A DNA stretch of 64,000 nucleotides from the NCBI GenBank assembly GCA_036925085.1, contig JAUPFP010000001.1, positions 15,476,842 through 15,540,841 of the forward strand, read 5' to 3'. Below the pieces are notes generated by a model that saw only the letters and a program-made list of their open reading frames with translations, did not search any database and was not told the DNA's origin. The position numbers and the translations under genes are program-made. Origin of the DNA: Brachycybe producta. Taxonomy: Eukaryota > Arthropoda > Diplopoda > Playtdesmida > Andrognathidae. This document shows positions 58,201 to 62,885 of this stretch, in pieces (positions within the stretch are counted from its first letter, which is position 1; each line of letters opens with the position of its first letter).

Positions 58201-58656
58201 TCTTGTCCACGAGCCACCTCACCGAGCCCGAATACGAGCACGAATGCATCTTTATAGATTAAATTTTAAAAACGAGTCATTTCTGTTGTGAAACATGTGT
58301 TTTTATAAAAGTTGAGTCTAGGCCTACTCCTGATGCTCGGTTTTTGATCATATGATGCAATATTTCATATTACAAAAACGATATTTGAAATTTGTAGTAC
58401 TTAATTGCATTTTTTATAATTAAAAGCAGTTTGAATTGATACATTTTAGGAGTCAAATTTAAAACTTAATTTTTTGTTTTCTAGATAGACAGATGTACTT
58501 TGTTATATAGTGATATATTTTTCGGTTTGTTGCTTAACATGTGTACTATTTTGTTTGTTGTTTGCAGGAGACTTTACCAATTTGTTGGACAAATACCATC
58601 TTTTAAAGATCCACCACTCTTTCAGAACGTTTTCAACAATTATCCAGATTTATCGA
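15062..58656 (+). CDS. VPS18: VPS18, HOPS/CORVET core subunit (six internal exons)
   Basis: VPS18 is a core subunit of the class C/HOPS and CORVET complexes, which tether late endosomes, lysosomes and vacuoles before SNARE fusion. The six exons encode part of the N-terminal beta-propeller. In order they read PTSPVVSVVVCNNHLVMALA, then EIDLSKYAEHKAK with NLFLDFTGHHLLIG, then GHNISAIAWDARAA with VLVGTKK, then GMIFETSLRSYEDR, then SGSDNKCFVLVTTPT, then RLYQFVGQIPSFKDPP. These match in order the human segments SLVVSSNQLCMSLG, KMFLDHTGSHLLIAL, VGTAQGHIFEAEL and TTRQRLFQFIG. All acceptors are AG, all donors GT, and phases agree across every junction. The C-terminal clathrin-repeat and RING parts are outside the window. 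The first roughly 60 codons were not found. The gene is extraordinarily spread out by transposons in its introns. Confidence 0.93.
15172..16048. other. VPS18 intron (877 bp)
   Basis: It contains a 108-codon open frame on the + strand (15671-15997) with no recognisable family and no splice support. Nothing else stands out. Confidence 0.7.
16049..16221 (+). CDS. VPS18: VPS18 exon, propeller part 2
   Basis: Acceptor CTTATTGTCAG and donor AAG|GTGAGA. It is phase 1 in and phase 0 out. It encodes EIDLSKYAEHKAKIQ and FLDFTGHHLLIG, then a VDVIYLNWN segment matching the EVLYVN strand of other VPS18 proteins. Confidence 0.95.
16303..16505. mobile_element. Palindromic MITE (about 200 bp) in VPS18 intron
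   Basis: The two halves are reverse complements. The outer parts are GGGGTAACGGGGTAGCAAAA and its complement TTTTGCTACTATTATCCCC. The inner parts are GAATTTCTTTTCGTCCGCCC / CCCTTTTATGACGTCA and TGACGTTCATAAAAGGGC / AAAGAAATTCTAATG. It is non-coding. The superfamily was not determined. Confidence 0.75.
16506..18446. other. VPS18 intron remainder with short repeats
   Basis: CT-rich sequence lies at 16560-16700 and a run of about 13 C at 17041. CACCACNACAGTAATGGTC is tandemly duplicated at about 17609 and 17651. A TATATAAAGC box at about 17590 and an AAATTTGGGGTGCC stretch at about 17720 are weakly LTR-like, but no partner repeat was found. Confidence 0.4.
18447..18531 (+). CDS. VPS18: VPS18 exon, propeller part 3
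   Basis: Acceptor TTTGTTACAG and donor AAAG|GTAACA. It is phase 0 in and phase 1 out, 28 codons: GHNISAIAWDARAADETATG then AVLVGTKK. It matches the ESVGWN...GPILVGTAQG segment of vertebrate VPS18. Confidence 0.95.
18532..19564. other. Start of the 38 kb VPS18 intron, nothing coding
   Basis: AT-rich sequence. At about 19415-19560 a GGGTATGTGTTCACGG-like segment resembles a MITE end, but no partner end was found. Confidence 0.45.
20556..20617. repeat. (ATT)n microsatellite at the 3' end of the LINE
   Basis: About 20 ATT units. On the minus strand this is an (AAT)n tail directly after the LINE reading frame, so it probably grew from the LINE tail. Confidence 0.9.
20640..23012 (-). pseudogene. 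LINE ORF2: endonuclease and reverse transcriptase
   Basis: Endonuclease signatures, in order: GVSFNSRSLVNK, LLICETWLT, SRGGGVLVAV and LLGGDFNIHVN. Reverse-transcriptase signatures: AAGPNSIPNSLLK, SSYRPISITSNI, GVPQGTVSSPTLF and the catalytic FLYADDV. The frame is broken into at least three pieces (about 22561-23012, 21336-22541 and 20775-21245). APE-type endonuclease plus this RT places it in the Jockey/CR1 group. Confidence 0.8.
22951..23733 (-). pseudogene. LINE ORF1 protein
   Basis: 260 codons upstream of ORF2 on the same strand. It has an acidic region (DDSSNVDDNDVN), a short helical stretch (SMLTSFIETTNNRFDILENK) that could form a coiled coil, and a basic C-terminal half. This layout is typical of LINE ORF1 chaperone proteins, but no RRM or zinc knuckle could be identified. 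It overlaps the endonuclease frame by about 60 bp. Confidence 0.55.
24746..25328 (-). repeat. 3' LTR of element E (583 bp)
   Basis: It has TG...CA ends and resembles the solo LTR at 54391-55069 (shared CCAGCCGGACTCCG-like, CTCTTGCAC and ATAATGGTGGCTGCCATTAT-like blocks). It is flanked on the left by ATAG. Confidence 0.7.
25956..28702 (-). pseudogene. P-element transposase, THAP second half to C-terminus
   Basis: Minus-strand exons by splice sites and frame: 28647-28702 (NMSFFTFPKDANR), 27185-28301, 27023-27118, 26774-26979 and 25956-26720. The protein runs from a THAP DNA-binding domain (SKLWVINCRREDLLKK... LCQNDFEDSMF, where the usual CxxH is CxxD), through LPSLTVLHRFIDKI and CTLCIDEMAIKFYSKK, the RNase H-like core of P/THAP9 transposases. 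It continues through AVVTGQGSNFFKL, then LLTRRLNQDVLENFFCIMRQ and GGFSDNP, to a cysteine pair CVEC. Visible lesions: stops near 27955, 26452 and 26335, and frameshifts near 27850, 27460 and 26413. A stop codon at 25956-25958 ends a clean 120-codon tail. Confidence 0.85.
28836..28946. repeat. Subterminal minisatellite, unit about 55 bp
   Basis: Two tandem units containing ATGGATGTAGGTAGAACATC and GATGACTGTGGATATCC. A third unit is at 34537-34590 on the other side of LTR element B, which inserted into the array. Confidence 0.85.
28947..29086 (-). repeat. Truncated 3' LTR of element B
   Basis: About 140 bp matching the outer end of the LTR at 33770 (both carry CTACAACAACCCCGGCAAGT). The remainder is lost. 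Confidence 0.85.
29440..29940 (-). pseudogene. Retropepsin-like protease region of element B (fossil)
   Basis: Minus-strand VLVSMEGRLVESIVDT is the strand leading into a retroviral aspartic protease active site. Downstream are MSVAQEMGLPVQEVNL and IIGVDLASRFGLMLDI, the latter a retropepsin flap/second-half ILGxDxL-like motif. It lies after the CCHC knuckle, the usual Gag-Pro order of Gypsy elements. It is a decayed fossil. Confidence 0.7.
30500..32770 (-). pseudogene. Gag region of element B (fossil)
   Basis: On the minus strand the capsid-like segment FNPVHSFIRYDGREDITPLL, then RQFEAKAQRWTDEARCSFFT (about 32000-32200) resembles Ty3/Gypsy Gag. A CCHC-like knuckle CFRCNQMDHLKDC with basic flanks lies at about 30620-30680. 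A solo LTR (30893-31670) interrupts it. It is broken in several places. Confidence 0.75.
30893..31670 (+). mobile_element. Solo LTR of the A family (778 bp) with CCGT duplication
   Basis: It begins TGTGGCAACCTGGTCTGCTC and ends GGCGGGACATTACA. It is flanked by identical CCGT at 30889-30892 and 31671-31674. It matches the LTRs at 8692-9471 and 59284-60065 in reverse orientation. No internal region is attached: it is the product of LTR-LTR recombination. AATAAA lies at about 31310. It is the innermost layer of the nest. Confidence 0.92.
33752..33767 (-). promoter_or_regulatory. Primer-binding-like site of element B
   Basis: Two bases inside the 5' LTR, the minus strand reads TGGTGGAGGCGCCGGG. 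It would pair with a tRNA 3' end of CCCGGCGCCTCCACCA. Which tRNA this is was not determined. Confidence 0.6.
33770..34536 (-). repeat. 5' LTR of element B (767 bp)
   Basis: TG...CA ends. On its own strand it begins TGTGACGACCCAGTTTTGC and ends GGGTCGTTACA. It includes a TATATAATGG box. A related solo LTR is at 5033-5823. Confidence 0.88.
34541..35555. other. Interior of the unclassified TIR element, AT-rich
   Basis: After the third minisatellite unit there is no recognisable coding sequence, only AT-rich DNA. Confidence 0.5.
35560..35840. repeat. Minisatellite, 48-bp unit, about 6 copies
   Basis: Tandem units containing AAAAAGACCGACAATCCAAA and ATGGTAACTTAAATGCCTGC. Because 48 is divisible by three, a peptide repeat appears in open frames, but nothing supports translation. 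Confidence 0.92.
35841..37190. other. AT-rich interior of the TIR element
   Basis: No coding sequence was recognised on either strand. Confidence 0.5.
37198..37256. repeat. (TAA)n microsatellite
   Basis: About 19 TAA/ATA units. Confidence 0.93.
37351..37386. repeat. Hairpin, copy 1 of a shared palindrome
   Basis: Arms CTATGTAGAATGAA and TTCATTCTACATAG with a short A-rich loop. A near-identical palindrome is at 48634-48663. Confidence 0.7.
37945..37990 (-). pseudogene. P-element THAP exon, first half
   Basis: On the minus strand CAAINCHN matches the start of THAP domains (CxAxxC, cf. human THAP9 CSAVGC). It continues across the 28703-37944 insertion into RKENKNMSFFTFPKD at 28702. The only nearby ATG is one frame off, suggesting a small indel just before the domain. 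Stop-free reading across the removed insertion supports a single interrupted exon. Confidence 0.75.
38545..40690 (-). mobile_element. CR1-type LINE, 5'-truncated, decayed
   Basis: On the minus strand the endonuclease is cut near its C-terminus (DLVFTNTPENV at about 40670). The reverse transcriptase follows: SAGPDEISPRLLK, NYRPISLTSIVCK, FDLVFLDFAKAFDTV, GVPQGSILGPLLFLLFINDL and LLFADDAVV, then KCNVMQVFRK and IKYLGLT. The frame is broken near 39716, 39450 and 39220. 5' truncation is usual for LINEs. It is inserted in the internal part of element E, which resumes at about 40730. Confidence 0.85.
42280..43175 (-). mobile_element. Polinton/Maverick fossil fragment (packaging-ATPase part)
   Basis: Minus-strand protein patterns match the C-terminal half of Polinton packaging ATPases: NHLIVLDDLFQDV, then an AHLSHQMYPGN-like stretch, then DPYSYLMIDLTQNTDDQSRL. 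A short CECAHNI region common in the next Polinton ORF follows. It is an isolated old piece with several breaks. No terminal repeats, polymerase or capsid gene could be assigned with confidence. The adjoining 43030-43175 segment recurs inverted at 46855-47010. Confidence 0.6.
43194..44383 (-). mobile_element. mariner-type transposon, full length, decayed
   Basis: 1190 bp bounded by TA at 43192-43193 and 44384-44385. Inverted ends of about 100 bp start CACTGTGAGTCAG on the left and CACCATGAGTCAG on the right (minus strand), both followed by AATCTGGCACCCTTTTTAAA. The minus-strand transposase starts MPFTEDKIAIKFLREKNYSA (about 44163), has an HTH-like GVSQSSVSRIIKKELNLK (about 43840), then IFFTDEKVF, FQQDGAPAHTA and PPNSPDLNPVDYGIWGVMQ. 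These are the catalytic region signatures of mariner. At least two frameshifts and a stop break the frame, so it is inactive. Confidence 0.9.
43449..44163 (-). pseudogene. mariner transposase
   Basis: About 240 codons in pieces: N-terminal HTH region (43938-44163) and DDE core (43449-43754). The first Asp lies in FFTDEKVF and the second in QQDGAPAHT, with the third position following PDLNPVDYGIW. Frame breaks occur around 44060, near 43930 and at about 43755-43800. Confidence 0.85.
44388..45540. mobile_element. Two Tc1-type transposon fragments, head to head
   Basis: The left end starts CAGTGCGTTTCATATATATAG next to TA, and an internal direct repeat TTTCATAATTATAGACGCAC lies about 176 bp in, an IR/DR arrangement as in some Tc1 elements. 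Transposase C-terminal sequence appears twice in opposite orientation. On the minus strand at about 44835-44970 it reads FEQENAPVRSSNLRNQWLRN. On the + strand at about 45375-45515 it reads FQQENGPVSSNNLTKEWLRN and WPACLPDLNPDENVWDI. The two halves, including the spacer, form a large imperfect palindrome. Both are decayed. Confidence 0.7.
45545..45860. repeat. Minisatellite, units about 30-35 bp
   Basis: Degenerate tandem copies of CTAACTTTTCAGGCAATGTG plus CAAAAT, about ten units. Confidence 0.85.
45861..46000. repeat. Minisatellite, 24-25-bp unit, inverted partner of 46310-46575
   Basis: Units of the GGAATGGCTTGCAAACCTT type. The reverse complement AAGGTTTGCAAGCCATTCC is the unit of the array at 46310-46575. 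Confidence 0.88.
46310..46575. repeat. Minisatellite, 24-bp unit, about 11 copies
   Basis: Tandem AAGGTTTGCAAGCCATTCCG-type units, the reverse complement of the array at 45861-46000. The 24-bp period gives an open VCKPFRK-type peptide frame that has no support as a gene. Confidence 0.92.
46651..46755. repeat. Foldback repeat, about 105 bp
   Basis: Arms of about 45 bp (GAGCACGTCCATTTCAAATT... and its complement ending GTCCTTGCTATGCTC) meet around CTATAG / CTATAG. Possibly a MITE remnant. Confidence 0.65.
46855..47090 (+). repeat. Inverted copy of 42950-43175
   Basis: It shares AAAACTCCACCAGATCTTTTAG, the CTAGCATGCATNGAAGTAGAG block and the AAAACAAACATGGNGGGTCA block in opposite orientation to the segment beside the Polinton fossil. 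Confidence 0.7.
47800..48590 (-). mobile_element. Retroelement-type integrase fragment (fossil)
   Basis: On the minus strand DVFAYNTAIHTSTKFSTNQL followed by MFGRDARLPID is the region after the third catalytic residue of retrovirus-type integrases, then a basic YDRK stretch. It could belong to a Gypsy element or to a Polinton, whose integrases are related. Nothing further identifies it. It is broken. Confidence 0.6.
48634..48663. repeat. Hairpin, copy 2 of a shared palindrome
   Basis: Arms TGTAGAATGAA and TTCATTCTACA around a T-rich loop, matching 37351-37386. Confidence 0.7.
48664..49380. other. AT-rich intron stretch
   Basis: Only a small hairpin (GAGTATTTATG / CATAAATACTC, about 49108-49137) is seen. 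Confidence 0.5.
49381..52200 (-). mobile_element. RTE-type LINE, nearly full length, decayed
   Basis: On the minus strand the 3' end carries a short trinucleotide tail (complement of (CAT)n at 49381-49398), typical of RTE. The 5' UTR-like GC-rich sequence starts near 52200 (ACCCCTACCCCGTGGGGG). The single ORF is split into pieces: 50975-51817 (endonuclease and linker), 50320-50994 and 49805-50362 (RT), and 49569-49778 (C-terminus, ENRLQWFGHVLR). The first part of the endonuclease, before RFAKTYDVGDVEV, is missing. Confidence 0.88.
49569..51990 (-). pseudogene. RTE endonuclease/reverse transcriptase
   Basis: Signatures in order: VIIGGDFNGHVGRGREGYEE (endonuclease), ESQIDLFMI, ALGPDGIPVEVWK, NYRGIKLISHTMKLWEKVIE, SQFGFMPGKSTMHPIFAVRQ, HMVFIDLEKAYDRVPR, GVHQGSALSPYLF and the catalytic CMLFADDIVLVGES, then FKYLGSVLQDDG and WFGHVLR. 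Two or three frameshifts separate the blocks (near 50985, 50340 and 49790). Confidence 0.88.
52210..53070. other. Intron stretch with a degenerate tandem pair
   Basis: GGGTACCA...TAGTTTCCATG...GGAGTACTG at about 52280-52325 recurs as GGGTACCA...TAGTCTCCATTT...GGAGTACTG at about 52425-52460. No gene was recognised. Confidence 0.4.
53080..53460 (+). pseudogene. LINE reverse-transcriptase remnant (CR1/Jockey-like)
   Basis: On the + strand, in shifting frames: FYKAFDTVPCSKLL, then a GNSSQCGVLGPLFL block corresponding to the GVPQGSVLGPLLF motif, then a damaged DD region. Very old. Opposite orientation to the other LINEs. Confidence 0.55.
53473..54193 (-). mobile_element. Solo LTR, A-family relative (721 bp)
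   Basis: Starts TGTGACATCCCGATGGG and ends CCAGTTTGTCACA on the + strand. Flanks are GTAG (53469-53472) and GAAG (54194-54197), a near-identical 4-bp duplication. It includes a poly-C run at about 53503, a GGCTGGAATGTTTGGCCAGCC block as in the A-family LTR, and an (AT)n run at 53822-53842. Confidence 0.75.
54391..55069 (-). mobile_element. Solo LTR, element-E relative (679 bp) with ATTT duplication
   Basis: TGTAATGACCCGGCTGC...GGGCCGTCACA, flanked by ATTT on both sides (54387-54390 and 55070-55073). It resembles the LTR at 24746-25328. Confidence 0.88.
55097..55180 (+). repeat. Short dispersed repeat, copy 2
   Basis: Inverted relative to 14327-14419. Ends in CAAATTCAAATTCAAATG. Confidence 0.6.
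55181..56573. other. End of the 38 kb VPS18 intron
   Basis: AT-rich, no element recognised. It ends in the acceptor GGTTCTGTAG. Confidence 0.6.
56574..56653 (+). CDS. VPS18: VPS18 exon, propeller part 4
   Basis: Starts with GC, which completes Gly with the G left by the exon ending at 18531, across a 38 kb intron. 26 codons follow: MIFETSLRSYEDRYHAIS then NVEHYWKQ. The donor CAG|GTTTTT is weak. The G-x-IFE motif is the hallmark strand of VPS18 (human GHIFEAEL). Confidence 0.92.
57081..57184 (+). CDS. VPS18: VPS18 exon, propeller part 5
   Basis: Acceptor AAAATTCTAG and donor AC|GTAAGT. It is phase 0 in and phase 2 out: LFDLSQDGPTSITGLEYHLV then SGSDNKCFVLVTTP. The split Thr codon (AC|G) is completed by the next exon. 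Confidence 0.95.
57736..58262. mobile_element. MITE-like element with internal minisatellite
   Basis: The outer ends are inverted: TGCGTTCAGACTACTAGTGC and a partner ending CACGAATGCATC. TCGTAGTTGGGCTCGGG on the left matches the complement of CCCGAATACGAGCACGA on the right. At 57784-57900 a 31-bp unit (CAGCCTCGTGCCTTTGTTGA core) is repeated three times. A GGTGCGTTCAGACTA-type end is common in hAT-derived MITEs, but the family is not established. Confidence 0.5.
58568..58656 (+). CDS. VPS18: VPS18 exon, propeller part 6
   Basis: Acceptor TTGTTTGCAG and donor GA|GTATGT. It is phase 2 in and phase 1 out: RLYQFVGQIPSFKDPPLFQN then VFNNYPDLS. It matches QRLFQFIGR and the FREFPSNLG region of human VPS18. 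The next exon is beyond the window. Confidence 0.95.
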
Positions 58657-59283
58657 GTATGTAACATCAAAAGTTTTTTTCTACTTTGTAGAACTTTTTG
58701 TATTGAATAAAATTGTTTTGTTTTTTTAGTCTTTCCTGATAATAAAACTCAATTTACTGCACTGTTTTTGACAAATTGTGAGCAAAATACTGTATTACAC
58801 TAATATGAGAAACTAAACAATGTAATGAACACATACGTGAGCAATTTCTAGTGACGTTAGTTAAGATCGTGGTTAGAGCATGGCGGGTATTCAGATGAGT
58901 ATCATTTTTAGGAAATTTATTAGTCAATATTATATGTACAAAATAAATAGAATGTTTTATATGATTAATCAGCGTTTTAACGTCATATTTGGTAATTTGT
59001 CCAATTTTAAAGATATTATTTTAAAAATCTCCCGCCCTACTATTCTAAATTTTTTTAAAAAAAAAAGTTAAGTATTTCTACATGATACTTCTGTAAATGT
59101 TAAAACTTATGTGTTATCGGAACAGAGTAATCGCAGGTCACTAGATGACCTACACTTCAGAACTGTATGTCACCTTGTGACCTACGATTAATCTGTTCCT
59201 CATGTATATTCAGTTTTGTATACGCGTATGCATTATTTGGTATGCCATCAAATGAAGCCACTAGGCGGCGGCATTTGCCATTT
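58657..59283. other. VPS18 intron start
   Basis: AT-rich. Holds only the hairpin at 59119-59199. Confidence 0.6.
59119..59199. repeat. Foldback repeat, 81 bp
   Basis: Arms of about 37 bp beginning GGAACAGAGTAATCGCAGGT and, on the other strand, GGAACAGATTAATCGTAGGT. Possibly a tiny MITE. Confidence 0.75.
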
Positions 59284-60065
59284 TGTAACGTTCCTCCGGA
59301 CCGTTACAATGCGCGGTAAATAAAAACGCGAAACGCTCTTACTTACCAGTGACAGAGCTCCGACGACGGGGACGGGACCGTACCCGCAGCCGCCAATCCC
59401 ACGGTGCACCCCTCGGATGGTGTCGGCGCGGAGCTTCCCTCGACGGTGACACACGACGATGAAACGCCGCCTCGCCGAGAATATCGCGGTGAAACTCCGG
59501 TTTCACCGTGAGCCGACACGATTTACCGGCCGAAAGAGAACGGAAATGGACGATGGAGTTTCCCCAAACCGAAAACCCACCCTCCCGTGGTAAACCCCCA
59601 AGAAAAACACACGGACACACAAAGTAAGTGATGAACAGTGTTTTATTTACACTTACGATGATTAGAAGCAGTGATGATTATATACAAGAAGGGCTGGTCC
59701 GTTTGACCAGCCCCAAAAGCACTTTATACAAATAAAGGCCAAAAGGCAAAACAAAGAGATGAAGATGCTGGTCAGTGGAGATCTCCTTGACCTCCACCCA
59801 CAGGTCAGCTCCAGTCACTTCCACAGCCTACAACCAACTGCCCCAGATCCTGTGGCTGACCAGGCCACAGGAAACCTCCAGGCAACTCCACCTGGAGGGA
59901 ACAGAGGTCACATCTGACCTCTCACCCATAGACTTCATGGTGAGAGGCCTGCTGGCACCAAAATGGCGTCCGTCCTAACAGCCTACTGTAGCTGTCAGGC
60001 AGACCACCATAGGGAATTCGTCTGCTCAATCAAAAAATTAAAATTGAGCAGACCAGGTTGCCACA
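59284..60065 (-). repeat. 3' LTR of element A2 (782 bp)
   Basis: TGTAACGTTCCTCC...GACCAGGTTGCCACA. Same family as 8692-9471 and 30893-31670. Confidence 0.85.
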
Positions 60066-60434
60066 ATCCTCTCAACTTCCCTGTTCCGTCTCGGGAACGG
60101 GTCAGTCGAGCCAGCCAGGATTGCTCCCTTGAACCTGACCTTCTTAGGTGCCGGACGGCTTCTCTGGCGGTGTCGCGAAAGTGGAGCCCATCCACTCCGC
60201 AGCCCACCGACGTGCCCAGCACAGGCACATCTGGGTGTTACGCCACCCAAAACCAGTATCGAAGACCGTCCCCTAAGACAGCTTTCCTCCAGGGCTCGGA
60301 ATTCCTCGAAAGGAATATCCTGGAGTTGCGGACACGTGTGATGCATCCGACTTGTTAGGAAGTCTACCAGGGCGGGTTCGGTTTCGCACCCTGGTAATGG
60401 CTCAGTAATAAACTGTCCAGCCATACCTCCTAGC

Positions 60435-62885
60435 TCACATCCCAGCAAACGTTGGATGAATGGGGCTGCACGCCGGGCTAGACGAACTATCCCGGCATCT
60501 AGTCCCACCACATCCAGAATTGCAATCGTTTGCTGGACCGGGTTCACGACCATTACTACCGGGAAAACCTCCACAACCAAACGCCACCACATGGCGCATG
60601 TTGTACGGCACTAGCCTTGCTACCCACGGCTCTGGAAGTGGCTCATCCAGACGGTAGTAGCCATTGTATTGGCAACCCTCCATTCCCGGCTGGTCCTGCC
60701 AATGACCAAGTCGGTTATTCAGATACACCTCTGCATCTCAATACGGGGGCAATGCGCCAATATGCCGTCCCTCGGCCTCAACCCTAGGGGGAGGCTGACG
60801 TTTCTGGTCCTAGGGTATCAAATACCCCGCCGCCATACACCGGAGAGAAGGGAGTACCCCAACTGGGGGTCACGGGGTCATGTCTTGGGGGAACACTGAC
60901 TCCTGCCACCGAGGTTCCTTCGCCGTTAGGTGAGGGCAAAGTCACACGGTGAGGATCCACCTCCACCTTCGGGGAGGATGGAGGCGTGCCGACCACAACA
61001 TCGCGCATTGACCTATTATCTATCCGCGCCACCTCAACGGGACGGGTATGGATCGGTTGACTCCCGGCCGGCGTGCTTGCCTGAGCACGCCGGGACTCCT
61101 CCTTTTCCGCCACGAAGCCTCCAGTTTCGGCTCCCTGGCACCTACTACTGGAGGGTGTCGGACTCCCCTTCCTCTCACACTTGGACTTTTTACGGTCCTT
61201 TTCTTTCTTTTTCTTCCCGTGAGAGGAAGGTTGACCATGCGTCGTGTCATACTTAACTGACCCCGACGACTTACTGGGCCGATCAGGCTTAGGCGGGTGG
61301 TTAGCCCCCTTTGCCTTCTCGGACCGCTTCGAAGGTTTTCCGGCCGGAGCCGTACTGTTCTTCGCAGAAGTGCCCTTAGCCGAGGTGACGGCCGAGGATA
61401 ACTGTCCGGAAACAAATCTCCCTCGACCATCCCGAAGGAGAGGCTTCTCCTTCGGTGCAAGAGTCGGCTGACTCTTGCCCCCAGTAGCATTGGCTTCCGC
61501 ACCATGGGCTGGTGCACTGGAAGCCTGCATCGCCTCCCTCTCGGCAATTCGCTTCTGGCCAGCGATGGTCGTGGCACTCGCAATAGGTGGGACGCCACGA
61601 CCGACAGGAGGTTCTCCTGTTTTGAGCGGGCTCCGGGCGGGTATCCCCTGCAGGGGAGGGAACTCTGCAGCCCGGCGCTCAAACTCCTGTCGCTCACTTG
61701 CACCAACCGCATGAGCGATCTGTCAGTGCAAGCTCGCTGTTTGAGCTTGAAGCCGTTTGAGCTTATCCTCTAAGCTCTCTGGCTTCAGAGGTTTGAAGGC
61801 CTTTCCTCGAATCGAGGACCTGGCCTTCTTGCCTCTAGAGCTTTCAGCAACTGGTGGGGTGTGATGGCGGGACCTCTTCTGTTCCTTGCCACCAGCACCA
61901 CCCACAGATTTCCCCGTTTTACCGGGAGCGGGTACTGGAGGCTGGGTAACCTTCTTCTCCGCTCGCCGGTCCCTCTTCGGGTTGTCCGACTGCCAGCTGG
62001 AGTGGCCAGCTACTGCCTCGGGCGGACCCGATCCAGCAGCCGGCTTCTCTGGCCAAGCAGCCCCTGGACAACCGTCAGGGCGGGCAAGAGTCTCTGCTCG
62101 AAGCCCCACAGCAGGCGTGAACTTCAACGCCTCCTCCTTAGCTTTAAGCATCGCCTCTCTCTCTGCGAGAGCCTTGGATCTGGCAGTGATCCGTGCGGCT
62201 CCTTACTTTTTCTTGCGCTTTCTTGCGCCGTCCTTCTTCGCCTGCACGGTCGGAATCTCGCCGATGAAGTATCGACGGTCCCCGACCAGGAAGCCACCTT
62301 CCGGGACCATGTCCTGTCTAGCTTCATCTAACCGATCCAAGCGGCCTTCTTCTTCAGCCAAGGACTCAGCCACGGCCTCCAAAAAATTGGATCGGCGGGA
62401 AGAACTCCGGGGGATCCCGTCCCAGACGGTTTACCCTCGGAGGCCGAAATACTCCCGTCAGACTCTGAAGAGCCCTCTGAAGAGGAGTCGCGACTCCGCC
62501 ACTGCCTGGAGGCATCAGCCACCGAATCAACGGTGGTTTCGACCTTCATCTCCGTGTCTATGACTAAGGATGCTCCCAAGGAGACGTCCTCACTGTCGTC
62601 GACCACCCTAGACCAATCTATTAGGTCTCGAACAGCCGGAGACCCGGGTTCCGGGGTACTAGCGGTTACCACACCGGTAGCCGCTTTCCCACCATCAACA
62701 CCCGCTTCTGCAGGCTCTCCAACCGGGGAAACTACCGCCGCCACCGACTGAACGGTGGTAGCAGCCGTATCCCTGGGGCGAGACTGCAGGTATCTGCCCC
62801 AGAAGGCTCCGACACCGGTCGGAGTCGACTGGGCAGACTCTGAACCTTCCACGGCCTCTGCCGCCGGGGAATCAACTGATTCCAC
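60435..62885 (-). pseudogene. 3' ORF region of element A2 (fossil)
   Basis: Second copy of the ORF at 9797-11770. The same globular C-terminal blocks are kept (AEVYLNNRLGHWQDQPG, GCQYNGYYRLDEPLPEP, GLDAGIVRLARRAAP). Here the protein continues further N-terminally with an acidic, serine-rich stretch (about 62400-62885). Frames are interrupted. Conservation of the C-terminal block between copies suggests it was under selection while the family was active. Confidence 0.65.
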
